NCBI GenBank assembly: GCA_012845835.1
Contig: JABAKD010000030.1
Coordinates: 13,363,076 to 13,427,075 of the forward strand
Direction of reading: 5' to 3'
From: Undaria pinnatifida
Taxonomy: Eukaryota; Sar; Phaeophyceae; Laminariales; Alariaceae
DNA: 64,000 nucleotides
Positions 32,962-51,800 of the stretch are shown piece after piece. Numbering within the stretch: the stretch's first letter is position 1; every line of letters starts with the position of its first letter. The notes beneath the pieces are model-generated. The model was not told the DNA's origin. It worked only from the letters and a program-made list of their open reading frames with translations, and ran no database searches. Position numbers and translations under genes: made by a program.

Positions 32962-34849
32962 TATTGGCGTCTGAGCTTGTCGTAGACGTTTTACGTTCAC
33001 ACGTGCGAGGTGAGGTTCGACTTGCAGGTTTCGTAGGCCTACCCGAGGCGTTCTACAAAAGGGGCTGTATAAAAAAATCAACATGAATCAAAAGTTGCCA
33101 GTTGCGCCGCCCAGCTAGTTGCGCCGCGGCGGCTGCCATCCGTCGCCAGTAGACTAGCCCAACCACGGGCAAGGCGGCAAGGTTCGACCGATGCTTGGTG
33201 AACTTGATGAAATATTGTAGACCACAGCACCCGCAAACATTGGGTGGAGTGCCCCGGTTGACATGCGACATGCACACACAAGCTCCTCCGTTCCCCTTGA
33301 CGCCTCGGTACGGCATGCTGCGAGGCGTGCCCTAGCAGGCTTGTAGCGAGTGGGGGGGGTCTTTCTGGCCCGGGTAAGGCCGGACTCACCCTCAAGGAGT
33401 GATACCTTCTTGCTGCTGCATGTGGCCGCGAGGCTTAGGCGTGGCGGTTGAGTTGGGTCGTACGTGATGCATTAGGCATTGTCACCTACGATTCGCGCGT
33501 CTTTTTAGGCAGCAACGGCGGAGCAGCAATGATGCTTAATCGGGATGATCGTGCGCGGAGGCAGGCGCCACCACGAGCCACACTACGGCGCAGTCTTGGT
33601 TTGAGTGGAGGGAACTGCGCCGGCAGAAGGCTGGATTCGACGACGAAGGAGGAGGGCGACTGAGCGTCGACGGGCGGGGAAGAGACGGATTGAGCTCTCC
33701 CTGAACGAGATATTTTGTTTTTCAGATCAGCACCGCGAGCTGCGAGGAGCATTTATTTTGTTTTTTGGGACGGGGGAGAAGGGGAACCGATTGGAATTGA
33801 GCGTCAACGAGAGCAAGTGCGAATGAGCGGGCCGAGTGAGCTAAGGCGATAAAGGCGATGAGGCGGCCATGGGAAACCACAGCAGGAGGATGGCACACGG
33901 AAACCCACGACCCGCACGCACACCATCACGAGAGCAGCGATCGTCTTTTTTCAGGGTTTTTTTACGAAGCAGTAGTACAACATGTTACTTACATCACTGA
34001 TTTTGTAGAGTTGGTACATGGGGAACGACCCCGCGCAATTTTCAATTTTCAGGCACGGCCGTCGTAGCTGCGCTGCAACCTGTCAGATAACCCGGGAAGA
34101 CGGGGTGACCATTGATATTTGTGTGGTGGTTTTTGGTTCGATTGCTCTTTTTGCACTGCATGCCCGCGGGTCGTCACTCTGACAGCACTCCAGACAGCAG
34201 ACGCGTTCGTCTGTGCTCACGATTACCGTGCGGTTCGTACGGTGCAGGCAGCCCAACCGCTGTAGTTTGTAGCCGCGAGTTGGTTAGTTGTGAGAACGGG
34301 GGAACTCTATGCCGTAGTTGAGTGGATACCCGTGGCCATGTGAGTTCAGTTTGCACATTGGATCATAACACTTGTGCGCCTTCTTCGTACCGTGCGTTTG
34401 TAGGCGGGAAAGCGTAGTATTTACCGGACGAATTTTGATTTAATTTGGTTTTTCGGATCTTCCTAGGGATCCAGCACCTTTGTGTGACCACGGACTCTAG
34501 ATGATGTTTGACACTAGAGTTAACATGAGAAAACAACAATAATTAGTGAAACATAGATGTACCACGCAGCTTGAAAAGTTGAGTTTCAATCATTCAATCG
34601 GTTGTACTCACAGCTGACGTTTTTCAAGATTTTGGTAAAACTATCTTCGATCGATACCACTTCCGTATCCTAAATCCCAACGGTATTAATTCCCGATCTT
34701 CTATTATTCTAAATAGCAATAGTCAACATTGGCGCCGATGACGACATCCCTGTTCGGGATAGCTCCGTAATCAGGGTCCAGGGTAGAAAAACGATAAATT
34801 ACGAGCCAAACGAGGTGGAAAGCAAGTCAAGGAGGAGGGTTGGATTTCC
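32962..34849. other. Upstream region of the transporter gene
   Basis: No gene is supported. Minus-strand frames at 33050-33400 are Cys-rich in part but match nothing I know. The promoter and 5' untranslated sequence of the SLC13-like gene should lie here. No TATA-like or other element stands out enough to call. Confidence 0.35.
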
Positions 34850-35076
34850 CGGTCGTTTCACCGGTCGGGCCATTTCTAAAGGGTAGGATCGGGTCAGGGT
34901 GACCCGACAAGTCTTAAGAGCTGGTTTGGAACAAACTCGACCGACTCGACCAAACTCGTGCGATTTCGAACACCATAATACTGACCCCGACCCGACCCCA
35001 TTCGACCCACTAGATTTTGAAACCGTCCGTACCCGAGCTGACCCGTCGGTCGGGTCATGACCCGTGAAAAGCCCTG
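34850..35076. mobile_element. Second, short hAT-like copy with decayed ends
   Basis: The right end reads GACCCGTGAAAAGCCCTG, identical in kind to the element at 30645-32349. The left end (CGGTCGTTTCACCGGTCGGG) is a diverged form of CAGGGCTTTTCACGGGTCGGG. The flanks GGATTTCC and GACTTTCC agree at 6 of 8 positions, suggesting an old 8-bp target duplication. Only a few GACCC units remain inside. Confidence 0.55.
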
Positions 35077-35849
35077 GACTTTCCAGACTGTATGTTCCAA
35101 CTCAGTTATCAATGCAATCCACAAACGATCGCCATATTGTGTCGTATGAACACCTTGTGACTTGGACGTGTGTTTTCTGCGCCGCAACCGGTAGGGTCAA
35201 TCCAGTGCATCTTTCGTGCGCAGAAGTCACGGCCACTCCACTTTCTACCCCCGTGGCAGAGTAGTTTTCCTTTATTCGCAGCGCGTTTCTGCGGTTCTGG
35301 GATTTTCTAGGCCGTTACAGTGCCCGTCGTGAATAAATGAAACTGTCACACTCTGCCACACTCTGCTGCGTGCTCTCACAGTCAGTCGTGGTGGCCATCG
35401 AGGAAGGTCAGATTCGCGCGTTAAAGCTCGTCTTGGGGTTGGGCGTAAACAAACGCGATGCTGGCGTGCAAGGTGTGTCCGGCGTTCCCTGGATGATATC
35501 GCTGCCAGGCACGGTATATTGCCCCGACATGATAGGCTTAGTTTGCACCTCTAGTGCCCTTAATCGTAGGGAACAATCTGGCTATCGTCCCCGCTTTGTT
35601 GCTTTCTATTCTAGCTCTTGCACAGCAAGAAACAGAGATAATGATAATATGGCAGATAATACGGCGGTCGCCCCGCTGTCTCCGCTGGCCCACGTACGGG
35701 AATATAGTCAAGAGCCGGACAATCTTATCAAGCACGTTCGTCGTGGTTCGGGCGAGGTGAACCCGCCTCCCTTCACTGGATACCTGTTGTGTGTCTCGCC
35801 ATCAACAGCAACGGACGGTGTCTCTTCATGCTGCAGGAAGTAGTGTAGT

Positions 35850-36540
35850 AAAGTGTAGTAGTAGTGGTAGTAATAGTAGTAGTAGTAGTAGTAGAAGAAG
35901 TATTAGTAGTAGTAGGTCACGTAATAGTAGTAGTAGTAGTGGTAGTAGTACAGCAGCAGTAGACTATAGTAGAAGTAGTTGTTGTTGTTGCCAGGGTATT
36001 GGGCGGGGACACAGGGTGTCCCCTGCAGGTCTGCCAATGGGGCAGGTCCTCGGAGAGTACTCACTTTCTTAGCCTTAGGAGAGACGTAGCTTTAGTGGGT
36101 TCCACCAGAGCCCTGGATGACTTCTGGGAACGGAGGCGCGTTCCTCCGTTCTATTTCTTGACCATCCAGAATATAAAAAACGCCAACCGTATCATACGAC
36201 AACCGGCCGAAATATCTCAATTCAAATAATTACAGGCCTTTCGAGGCCGTACCTTAACATAGTAGTAGTGGAGTAGTAATAGTAGTGGTAGTAGTAGTTG
36301 TAGTAGAAGTAGCAGTAGTAGTGTACAGTAGTACTAATAGTAGCAGTAGCAGTAGTAGTGCTGTGGTAGCAGTAGACTAGTAGCAGTAGTAATAGTAGCA
36401 TAATATAGTAGTGTTAGTAGTAGTGTTAGTGGTAGTAAAGTAGTAACTACAGTAGTAGCAGCAGTAGCAGTAGTAGTAGAAGTAGTTGGTAGTAGTAGTG
36501 TAGTAGTGGTGGTAGTAGTAATGGTAGTAGTAGCAGTCGT
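35850..36540 (+). repeat. AGT trinucleotide microsatellites around a solo LTR
   Basis: Imperfect AGT/AGC repeats occupy about 35850-35985 and 36256-36540 and are separated by the LTR-like block at 36004-36259. They give Ser- or Thr/Tyr-rich false frames. Confidence 0.75.
36004..36259 (-). mobile_element. Solo LTR-like block (family of 50395/51207)
   Basis: Reversed, this block runs from TGTTAAGGTACGGCC to GTGTCCCCG and aligns throughout with the 251-bp direct repeats at 50395-50645 and 51207-51457 (shared landmarks GACCTGC, GCAGGGGACAC, GGCCTG-AATTAT). No internal region is attached, so it is a solitary terminal repeat in the middle of the AGT microsatellite. Confidence 0.6.
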
Positions 36541-37973
36541 CGCCAGGAGTACTGCCTCCCGATATTGAGAGAACGCAAGCTGGGCAACCCTTGCTTGGCA
36601 TGGGAGAGGGATTCGCATAATAGCTTCCAGGCACATGTTAGTCGTTTTTGATCGGTTCTTTTTGTTTTAGCTCCCCTCAAATAAGTGGGCAGCGGCAGCA
36701 TGCAAGCGTCGACCACGAGGGTTGAACGCCACTCTGCCACTCTGGTGCCCCGAACTGATGCTTACTTTTTTGGACTAAGCAGAGTGCGGCAACAAGACGT
36801 GCCGACCAACTGAGCTGCAACAACTTGGGTGTTCAGTTCTACATCAATCTTTCTTGAACGACCCCCCGCCCCCCTGCCTTGGGATGGCTCAATGGCTCAC
36901 TGTGTATGTCTCAATCTTAGATTCTAGGAGACTGCATTCGAACCCGTTGGCTGACCGCCTCCCTTCACTAAACAAAGTTAATAACACTGAAGGGGACCAC
37001 GGTTTGGCCCCTTAAACGACCGGGCGCCCCCACACTAAAACTAGTGTGTCCAAGCCTAAGGCCACAAGAGGCCTTGACGCGTCCAAGAGCGCCGCTCTCG
37101 CTCAACATGCTTGTTCTCATTTCTTCATATGGACCAAAGGCTAAGGTATAGGGAAATCCCCCCGTTTTTCACTACTGAGTTTGAGTCACGCGCACGAGTG
37201 ACTCTCCAACTCACGGACAAATGTACTTCAGGCGATTTTTTTGGCGCAGCACATACAGCAGCTTACTCTTCCATTGCGGATTCCTATCGCAAAATTAAAA
37301 CAGCACGAAATCTTGGGACACGGAAAGGAACAGGACACGCGGGGTATGTCGGCGCTACAACGCAAGAGGAGCTGTACAATACACGCGCAGCGCGGTGATA
37401 CTTGGGCTGCTGTGCGCTCTTTTGCAGGCGTTTCATAGCATTGCCCTCGTCGTTTCCTTGGTCGCTATACACGGGTGCTCAAAAGGGTTTACAACATTCC
37501 AGGTGTATTAGAAGGTGCGCGATTGTGCTGTAATAGCAAGAGCACGTGGTGTGTGCTTGACGGAGCAAGACAAGATTTTCTCAGGCCGCGAGAAAAACAT
37601 TACTCGTGTCTACCATGTCAAGAAGGACCAAATACAATACCACTCTAGCGAGGCCAAACGATCCTCGCATGCCTTAACTAGCTTATCAATTCGATACCCC
37701 ACGAGGAACACAAGCGGACATCGCCTGAAAAACAAACGATCACTCACAAGACACAACACAGCACTCCCAAACGGCCAAAATGACAACATTATAATAGGTC
37801 CACCACCCACCTCCCCCCCCAAGACCAACATGAAACACAAGTTACAAGAACGTCCCCCCTCCCAAACAATGCCACTGTACGTTGCTCCAAACCTACCTAC
37901 AAACAACCCGCCACTGACAAAAAAAAACGCAGCACGGACCGGATCACTAGAAAAATATTCTGGGGTGTTTCTT
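36541..37973. other. Intergenic, downstream of URC4
   Basis: No supported gene or recognised repeat. Includes the presumed 3' flank of the Urc4-like gene. Confidence 0.35.
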
Positions 37974-43534
<5,561 letters not shown>

Positions 43535-44044
43535 CTCAAGGGATGGCGGAGGAGCGTGTGTGTTTGTGTCGTGGCTTGAGTGATCGTGGCTTACTATACT
43601 GCTGCTGTGTTGTGTTGTGCTTTGCTTCGTTGCGGAGGGTTTCCATAACATCAACATCGCCAGGTCTTGAAGGCGGAACATTGGGTGAGAGGGGATGAAC
43701 ATTTGAAAATAAGCAACCAACAACCAACTTAAGGTGGGAGATCTGATGCCTTTTGATCAAGTATCACTCACTGGATCGCAGCCGCAGCATATCTACTATC
43801 TAAAATCTATCCGACGTCTAGCTGGCGACACACCCACAGCAGTAGCTCCTTGCTCCTTTGCGCAAGGTGCCCGCTTGCACCGTGGCACCAATTTCGGGAA
43901 CCGACGCCAACAGATTCTCTGAAAAAAAAAAGATACACCCGGCAAAACGCGGCGGAAATACTTCAAACCCACAACGGACAACCGACCCCGCCCACACGCC
44001 TTTTCTGTACGGCTGGCGCAGGACACGCCTGACGTGCAGTGACA
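43535..44044. promoter_or_regulatory. Shared upstream region of a head-to-head gene pair
   Basis: 510 bp separate the start codons of the minus-strand Urc4-like gene and the plus-strand secreted-protein gene. Both promoters and 5' untranslated regions must fit here if neither gene has a further upstream exon. No TATA box or named binding site is convincing. Confidence 0.5.
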
Positions 44045-45863
44045 ATGGCGATGACCAGAGTGCTCGTGGCCGCCTTGTTCGCGTATCTCGCGATCGCGTC
44101 CATCAGCGGGAACGCTCAACCTTTGCCACCACCTGGTGACACTGGTTTGACGTCGTACGTGTTCTCGGTCGAGGTGTTGCTGGACGAATCCGCCGACCCC
44201 GTACTGCTGGGGATCCGCGACGGCCAAACGGTTGCTCAGGTAAAGAATACGCTATCATATATAGCGCGGGTAGGAGTGGTAGTAGATGTCGGCGGTACGA
44301 GCAAGGGGGCTTACCCACGGCATGCAGTACCGGCATAATAGTGTCCTCGTACATACCTGGTATCTGGTACATACATAGAGTTGTACACCAGGTACGTCCA
44401 GAAGCCGTAATATTGTGAAGGAAGAGTGTCCACGTTAATGACGGAGATCCGTCAGCCGATGCGTCCCAAAGATCCTACCGTTTTGAGGAGGGGAGAATGT
44501 TACACTCGCAAGGCTTACCCTGGGCTGGGTAATCGAACGACTTTCTACCCCCGGCTAGCGCGCACAGGTAACACCTTCACCACACAGTACGAGATTCCCC
44601 CAATTTGGCGGACTGAGTAGTGCGGGGTTTCCCGAGTCTAAATACTCGGCGGACAATCGCTTGGCGTGACAAAGGACTTGCATTCATAACCTGGAACGGC
44701 TGCAAGTAAGGCGGTCATTGTTTGCTCTCTGGCCCACCACCGCCTCACTCACTAGGCGACCCCAACTGCATCCAGAAGATGATTTTTTTTGTCTTAAAAC
44801 CTGGAACCTCTGACATCAAGTTTTGTCTAAATGCGCCACTTTTTTACCTGTTACACATTATTTACATACACATACCAGTATATTTTTGTGTGACCGTGTC
44901 CCCATTAATGACGCAGGCCGCTGAAAGGTTTTGCCTCGAGCATGGATTGGACGAGGCGATGCAGACTGTGCTGATGCCGCAGCTGATACAGGTACGCTAT
45001 GTATATATCTGGTACCAGGGTACGAAGTAATGCCTTGTCCTGGCTCATCGCCGAAAGTCTCGAGTAGAACCTCCGGTGACCCACCATCGGGTCGAGCAAC
45101 ATCACAGCATCGTTTTACTTTTCTATTTTATTCGCTTCCATCACCTTTATGTTCCACCTCAATTTGTAGGAGGTTATGCCCTCATCGACCTGCTGGACAA
45201 GTCGCGGTCACAGGTGCCATCCCTTCTCCCCCCCGATACGTGCTGCACAACATATTTGTCCAGATCACGACACAAAGATTTACGCAGTGCCAGAGGAGCG
45301 AGCCGTTGGTACATATCTTTGTGGATTCACCTAAGTCGCGTTGACACCGTGAGTCTGGACAAAAGCCTCACCCTGGTACTGTACGCGCATGTATTGGCAT
45401 TGCCTAGTTTTCTGTCCCCCGCTCTCCATGTACTCGTCAATATAGTCTATGTGTTATCCGCAATTATTTTCACAGAAAACAAAACGAAACGTTAGCTGTG
45501 AGATCGAGATATTCTTGGAAAGTCATGTTAATAAGCTGCGTGTGATACTCCGACCGCGCGTTCAATGATACGATGTATGGAGCAAAGGTTCTCGAGAATG
45601 GGATAGCCGAGGCAATCGGAGACACGAGCCGCGTCGGTGGCGAGTCGGCGTCCCTCAGTCAGGCCCCAGGCCGCGCCATCTCGGCTGCTACAAGCGACAC
45701 CAGGGTTGGTTCGTCTTCTTCCTTCGAACCCCTTATTACGTTGGGTATATCCTTGGATGGGAAGGAGGAGCGCACGTTCGCGTACTACACTGGCCAGGTT
45801 AGTTATAGCCCGCGCACAACACGGTCACGCGATCGCGCAAGGTTATTCTTACGTCGAGATCGC

Positions 45864-45897
<34 letters not shown>

Positions 45898-48800
45898 CGT
45901 CGTCTTCGTCGTTGTTGTTGCTGTCGTTGTTGTTTCTGTTGTTGTTCATCAGCTAACTCGTCGACACAATCTAGTCCGTGGTCACCGGACAGGATTGGAT
46001 CACTCGGGGAGTAGTGAAGCAATACCTCGGAAAACCAAAACAAAGCAGTACACACCTGAAGCATAGGTGTCGCAGCACAAGTCCGCAGCCGCGCAAAAAA
46101 AGGCAGGTATGAATAAGTACTGTAGAACAGCTCAACATCTTCAACACCATCTAAAACCACCTGCATAGACTTACGCGGCGATAAGTACTTGCGCCTACCT
46201 CTACGAAGAGGAGCACGAGACCACATGAAACGTAGACACAGAAAACGTACTTCCCCAATGCGGTGTCATGATAAACCGAAGCAAACCGGAAACGAGGGCC
46301 GAAGAACCGAAGGGAAAAAAAAACGGTTTTGCCCCGGATTTAGGCTTTTGACCGCAACCTTCAACTCAATAACTATGGTAAGGCTAGGGCCGAGGTTGAG
46401 ACACGCGCTATGCTAGGGGGTACAGTACCTTTTTTTTTTTCACCAGCCAACATATTTCTGACCGTCGGACCCCCTAAATTGATGGCCTGAAGAACTACGT
46501 ACTATCGTTGTAACGTCAGCTGTGCGTTACACAATAGGGCTCGCTGCAACGTTTAATGGGCTGAAGTCGTTCTGCGGCTGCCCCCCCAACTTTTCTTGAC
46601 GAAATCGCCGGTTTCAAAACCAGCTCCCGGTCGTATCTCCTAAAATACGTTGTCCCTCGACACCCTCCCCGACGTCATCGATCGATAGACCTTTTGCGCC
46701 ACACAAGAAAATATATGGATACTTTCTTCTTCTCAAATGGTATCCTTCCTTGTGTCGAGCAGCCGTGATACGTTCGTTCAAGAAAAATCGCTGGTTTAGG
46801 AGGGGGGGGCTATCGTAGAATCAGTCGCTGTGGGATTGTTAATGGGGCTAAGCATGTGATTCTTTCCAAAAATCAGGTATTGGGTGGGGTGTATACCTCC
46901 ACAGCCCGAGAAGCCGCAGACAACATAGTCGCCTCACCGCTACCGCAACACCCGTCTTGGTGCTTATTAGTAAATACCTGGCAGTGTCTTAGGTAGCGAG
47001 CCCTCTAGAATCTCCGCACTGAACGCACACAGCTGGAACTGTAGAGCGAGGAAACGACGACGACACGAGCTGGTGATTGACTGTAGCATTGGCCACAGGA
47101 AGTCCTGCTGGGCCAGAGGATGAAGACTTTGGTGCCCAACTCCAAGCAAAAGGGGTTGCATGGTACGACGCGCGCACAACGCGATACCACTCGTGCCACT
47201 AAGAGCTACTGCTATATATGGACGGTTAGTAAGACCGCATTTTTCGTTGTCGCGATCGCAATACCTGGTTCTCAAAGTGGCTACTAAGCATGGCACAGAA
47301 TGAGGGCACGTGCTTGGGGGGGGGGGGCAAGAAGGGGAGACACCTGTGACCACGGCTTGTCCAGAAGGTCGCTCAGGGTAAAAACAACTTACAAGCTGAG
47401 CTGGAAAGCAAAAAAAAAGGAAGACACAAAAAAGCAAAACAACAAAAACGGAGATGTGCGACACATGGTTAAATGTTTCCGGGTTGTTTTCAAGCCGCGT
47501 GCGCTGCGTTCGTCGTAGCGATTCTTGGCCGAGACAAATCTTGCTAACGGGGCGCCCCAAGTGAGGAAATAACCGGAATCGTCAAAATTCCCGTTGTGTG
47601 TGTGTTTTGCTATAAAATTAACTTTTTTTCATGTTTTTCTTTCATTTTGCCTACCCGACCTATGATCTTTGCATTTTTTCATTTATCTTTCTCCCTCTCT
47701 AGAGACATAACTCAAACCAGGGGTCACTGAACAGGCTCTTCGGCCCCTCCCCCACCACGGTACCCGACTTCGCTTTTTTCCGCGAGAATAGTTCAGCACT
47801 TTCTTCCCTCGTCGACTCTCGCCGAAGTGTGCTTACTCACGCCATAAAGCGCTCTCGACAATTGGTTTATCTAGAAAATGTATATCTCCGTTACAACCGA
47901 GATTCGAACCCCTGACTCGAACGTTAGCAGTGTTCAAAGGTCAACCACTACACACACCGGGGCGACCGGCTTTATCCAGTGCCATTTTTTTGTGAGCTAC
48001 CTAGGCCATGAGGTAATTAATCGAGTTGCGCTTTCACTCTGTCTCAACATCGGTTTTGAGTGGGGGATGGACCCAGCCCCTCCGAAAATTGAAGTGTAAC
48101 CCCGACAATAGCTGTGGTAGAGGTGGACCTTTTTTTTTTCATTCTGAGGGTAATCACTTGAGAATATCTCCAACTCACCCCCCCGCGAAACCGATTTCAG
48201 AGCAAAAAAAAAGTGCTTTTGTGATGAGCAAATCTTCCCATAGCCTAGGCACGCCAAATAAAACGTTTTGTTTGCAAAACAAGAATGCCGCAATTCCGAA
48301 CAATTTTCGGTTAAGGTGGCCTAAGGAGTCCCATCATTCAGAAAAAAAAAAGCCGAAAAGTGCCACCTGTACCCTAGCACGCGTCCCCTGCCCTAGCACG
48401 CGTCCCCTGCCCTAGCACGCGTCCCCTGCCCTAGCACGCGTCCCCTGCCCTAGCATGCGTGTCAGATGAGCAACGCTTTCTTCAACGTTGGTGGGGAGCC
48501 GTGAGTATTCCGTTTGGTCACAGCGGCAACCAGACCCTCCCCGCCCTCTTCTGCCAGACGACGATTCCTACTCTCCTGTGCCACTACCACGACGAATCAC
48601 CCAACGAGAAAAAAAAAAACATAAACTAACGCTGTTGAACAACAAACGCCATTGTCGAATTTGGCGCTTCTAAACTCGATTCCACCACACGCCACCTTTG
48701 GGTTGACAGGATCCAGGCGACGCGGCGTCGGCGTTTTGCGTGGAAAACCTTGACCCTTCGAGCCACTCCGAGGCCTTCACCCGGTGCTCAGAAACGCTCT

Positions 48801-51800
48801 CGGCTAGCATTATCCAACGGATCGGCGTTGCCAACAAGGTCGGTTCAAGCCACGACGCTCAGGCCACCCGTCCGCCGCAACCTCAGCCGTGGCAAGGGCA
48901 AGCATCTGCGCAAGGAGGCGAGGAAAAGCGAGGCATTGTCGGGGAGGGGGGCGGGGATGTTGTCCCGAAGCCTTTGCTGACGGTGCCGCTCAACATCAAC
49001 GGGATCGAGACGACGCTAAAGATGTACGAGGGGTCTGGGGCGGAGGGCGTGGCTTACGAATTCTGCCACCAAGAAGAGTTTGCCTTCAAAGGGCCGTCGC
49101 TAAACAGCTGCTACTCTCAGGTGGGTGAACACATGAGCTTCGATAAGGGGAGCACTTTTTGGCTGTTTTTTCCTGACCGACAGGGCTGTTCAACCAACAC
49201 TAACAATGGCATTACTGTTTCACAACATAATCGTTACATATAAAAGTACCAGTAATACTAATAATGGCAATAACGCCAATAAATTGGTCATAGGGTTACA
49301 CTTTCACCTTTGTTCAAAGCCAGTTTTCGGGCAAGGTATAATTGTAGAGTTTCTCGAGGGCGGAGTCTCACAAAATAAGTGCGTCTTAAGGGAGATTTTC
49401 CATGAGTTAGGAACCTAAGAAGAAAGAGGCACACCTAGTAAGCCCTCTGCCGAGACATGAGTCCAACGCTGAACCCCTCTATACTCTTCACACAGCAGAC
49501 AGATCGCGATCTAGATCATACAGATCGTATAGATTATATAGATTATATAGATCATATAGATCGTATATATGTTAGATTTATAGCCACGAACGTGGATAGG
49601 GCTATATAACTAACATGTCATGTGTATCATGCGGATCGTATAGATCATACAGATCCCACAGATCATGCAGGTCATTTAGATCATATAGACCATTGTATAG
49701 ATCATATATATGCTATATTTGCCGCTATAATATGCCATGCAAGGGTCGTACCATACAGATCCCACCCGGAAAGCACGTCCTCAGAAACAGATCCCGCCCG
49801 ACGAACATGTGCAAACAAGAGCCTTGCCAAACACATCCCACCTGGCAATAATTGTAGTGTAGATCGTACAAATAGTTCTACACCAGCGATTTACCCGCCC
49901 CCAACCACATATGTAAGAGACATATCTACCCCAAAACATCTAGATTATACTGAGAATAGAAATGACCTCTCTACAGCGGCGGTATGTGCACTATAGAGGG
50001 AACTACGGGCACCACAAGGCAGGTCATTTAGATCATGTAGACCATTGTATAGATCATATATATGCTGCATTTGCCGCTATAATATGCCATGCAAGGGTCG
50101 TACCATACAGATCCCACCCGGAAATCACGTCCTCAGAAACAGATCCCGCCCGGCAAACACGTGCACACAAGAGCCTTGCCAAACACACCCCACCTGGCAA
50201 TAATTGTAGTGTAGATCGTACAGATAGTTCTACACCAGCGATTTACCCGCCCCTAACCACATATGTAAGAGACATTTCTACCCCGAAACATCTAGATTAT
50301 ACTGAGAATAGAAATGGCCCCTCTATAGCGGCGGATGTGCACTATAGAGGGAACTACGGGCACCACAACGACAACAGGCATTACTCCACATACTTGTCAA
50401 GACGCGGCCTTGAAAGGCCTGCAATTATCTGGTTTGATAGGCCATCTACCGTTCTCGTATGATATCTTGGCGTCATCTTTTCGGGGGAGTCAGGAAAAGA
50501 AACCGAGGTATGCCCCTCGGTTCTCAGTTGCTATCCGGAGCTCTGTGGAAATAACAAAGCTGCCGCTCTACTACGGCTAAGAAAGTGAGTACTCACCGAG
50601 GACCTGCTCAACAGGCAGACCTGCAGGGGACACTCTGTGTCCCCACCAAAAAAGCTTGAGAAATGGTGTCGTCAGCAGGACACCGAGTCATCAAGCGTGG
50701 CTTTGGGTGTAGCCGCGGCAGTGACAATCTCGGCGGTACGCGCGCGGATCAAATCCGAAGAAATAGGCTTGGCGTGGTCACCCGACACAGTCAGTTTGCT
50801 CAGCCGTTCAGCGAAGGAAGCAATATCCACCAGGGAAGGAGTTACTTGCCTCTTGCCTGCCACCACGGTCACCCTTGTATTAGCGCCGGTGTTCCCCTCC
50901 CTTTCGACAAACATTTGCCTTGTCATATAGCGCCTCCTGTGGTTTCTTTGCCGTAGGGCCTCCCCCCGCCCCCCGCCACACCGGCGGTACGCTGACAGGT
51001 TTTTGACGGGTGGTTTGCCTTGTTGTAGGGTCTGCGTTTCCTTCAACTGCTTTTCTTCGCGTTTTCCTGGCGCCATAGCCAGGCCGTTAGAGGTGTGGGA
51101 GTGGGTTTTGAGGAGCCGCATCTTCGACTCATGGTCTAGTTCGTAAAACCGGAGTTTCCCCGAATCTCCCATATTTCTGCGTATGCGGCTCATCAGGATG
51201 GGCTAGTGTTGAGGCACGGCCTTGTAAGGCCTGCAATTATCTCATTTGATAGGTAATTGGCCGTTGTCGTATGATACGTTGGCGTTATATATTCGGGGTA
51301 GTCAGGAAATGAAACCGAGGCATGGACCTCGGTTCTCAGTTGCTATCCGGGGCTCTGTGGAGACAATGAAGCTGCTTCTCTGCTACGGCTAAGAAACTGA
51401 GTACTCACCGAGGACCTGCTCAATTGGCAGATCTGCAGGGGACACTCTGTGTCCCCACCCAAATAACTGAAGATACTGCCACAACTGGCTGTTCCCATGT
51501 GTGCGAATCTACCGCGGCTATAGCTGACAACCGGCACTATTCAACCGGCACTATAGCGGGACCACTTATCTACGTCTCAGATATATGTCTACCCCGAAAT
51601 ATCTAAAACATGGGATTATAACATGTCCGACGTGTACAAACTAAAACTTCGCTCCGTCTCGTCCCTTCCCGTCCCTGTTTCAGATTGTGGAAATCGCGAT
51701 TCGAGCCATTACGGTGTACAACTCGCAAAAAACCGGAGAAGTCAGCAGGCGGGCGGGGGCAGCAGACCCGTTCACGTTTAAAGTGCCTGTCACGCTCGCG

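Noticed and set aside
45169-45212. A possible extra exon of the secreted-protein gene (ALIDLLDKSRSQ in one frame)
   Set aside because: The acceptor would put it out of phase with the preceding exon, and the neighbouring exons join in phase 0 without it while matching the module pattern.
48371-48460. A CRISPR-like array
   Set aside because: The 19-bp units are directly adjacent without unique spacers, in a eukaryotic intron; it is a minisatellite.
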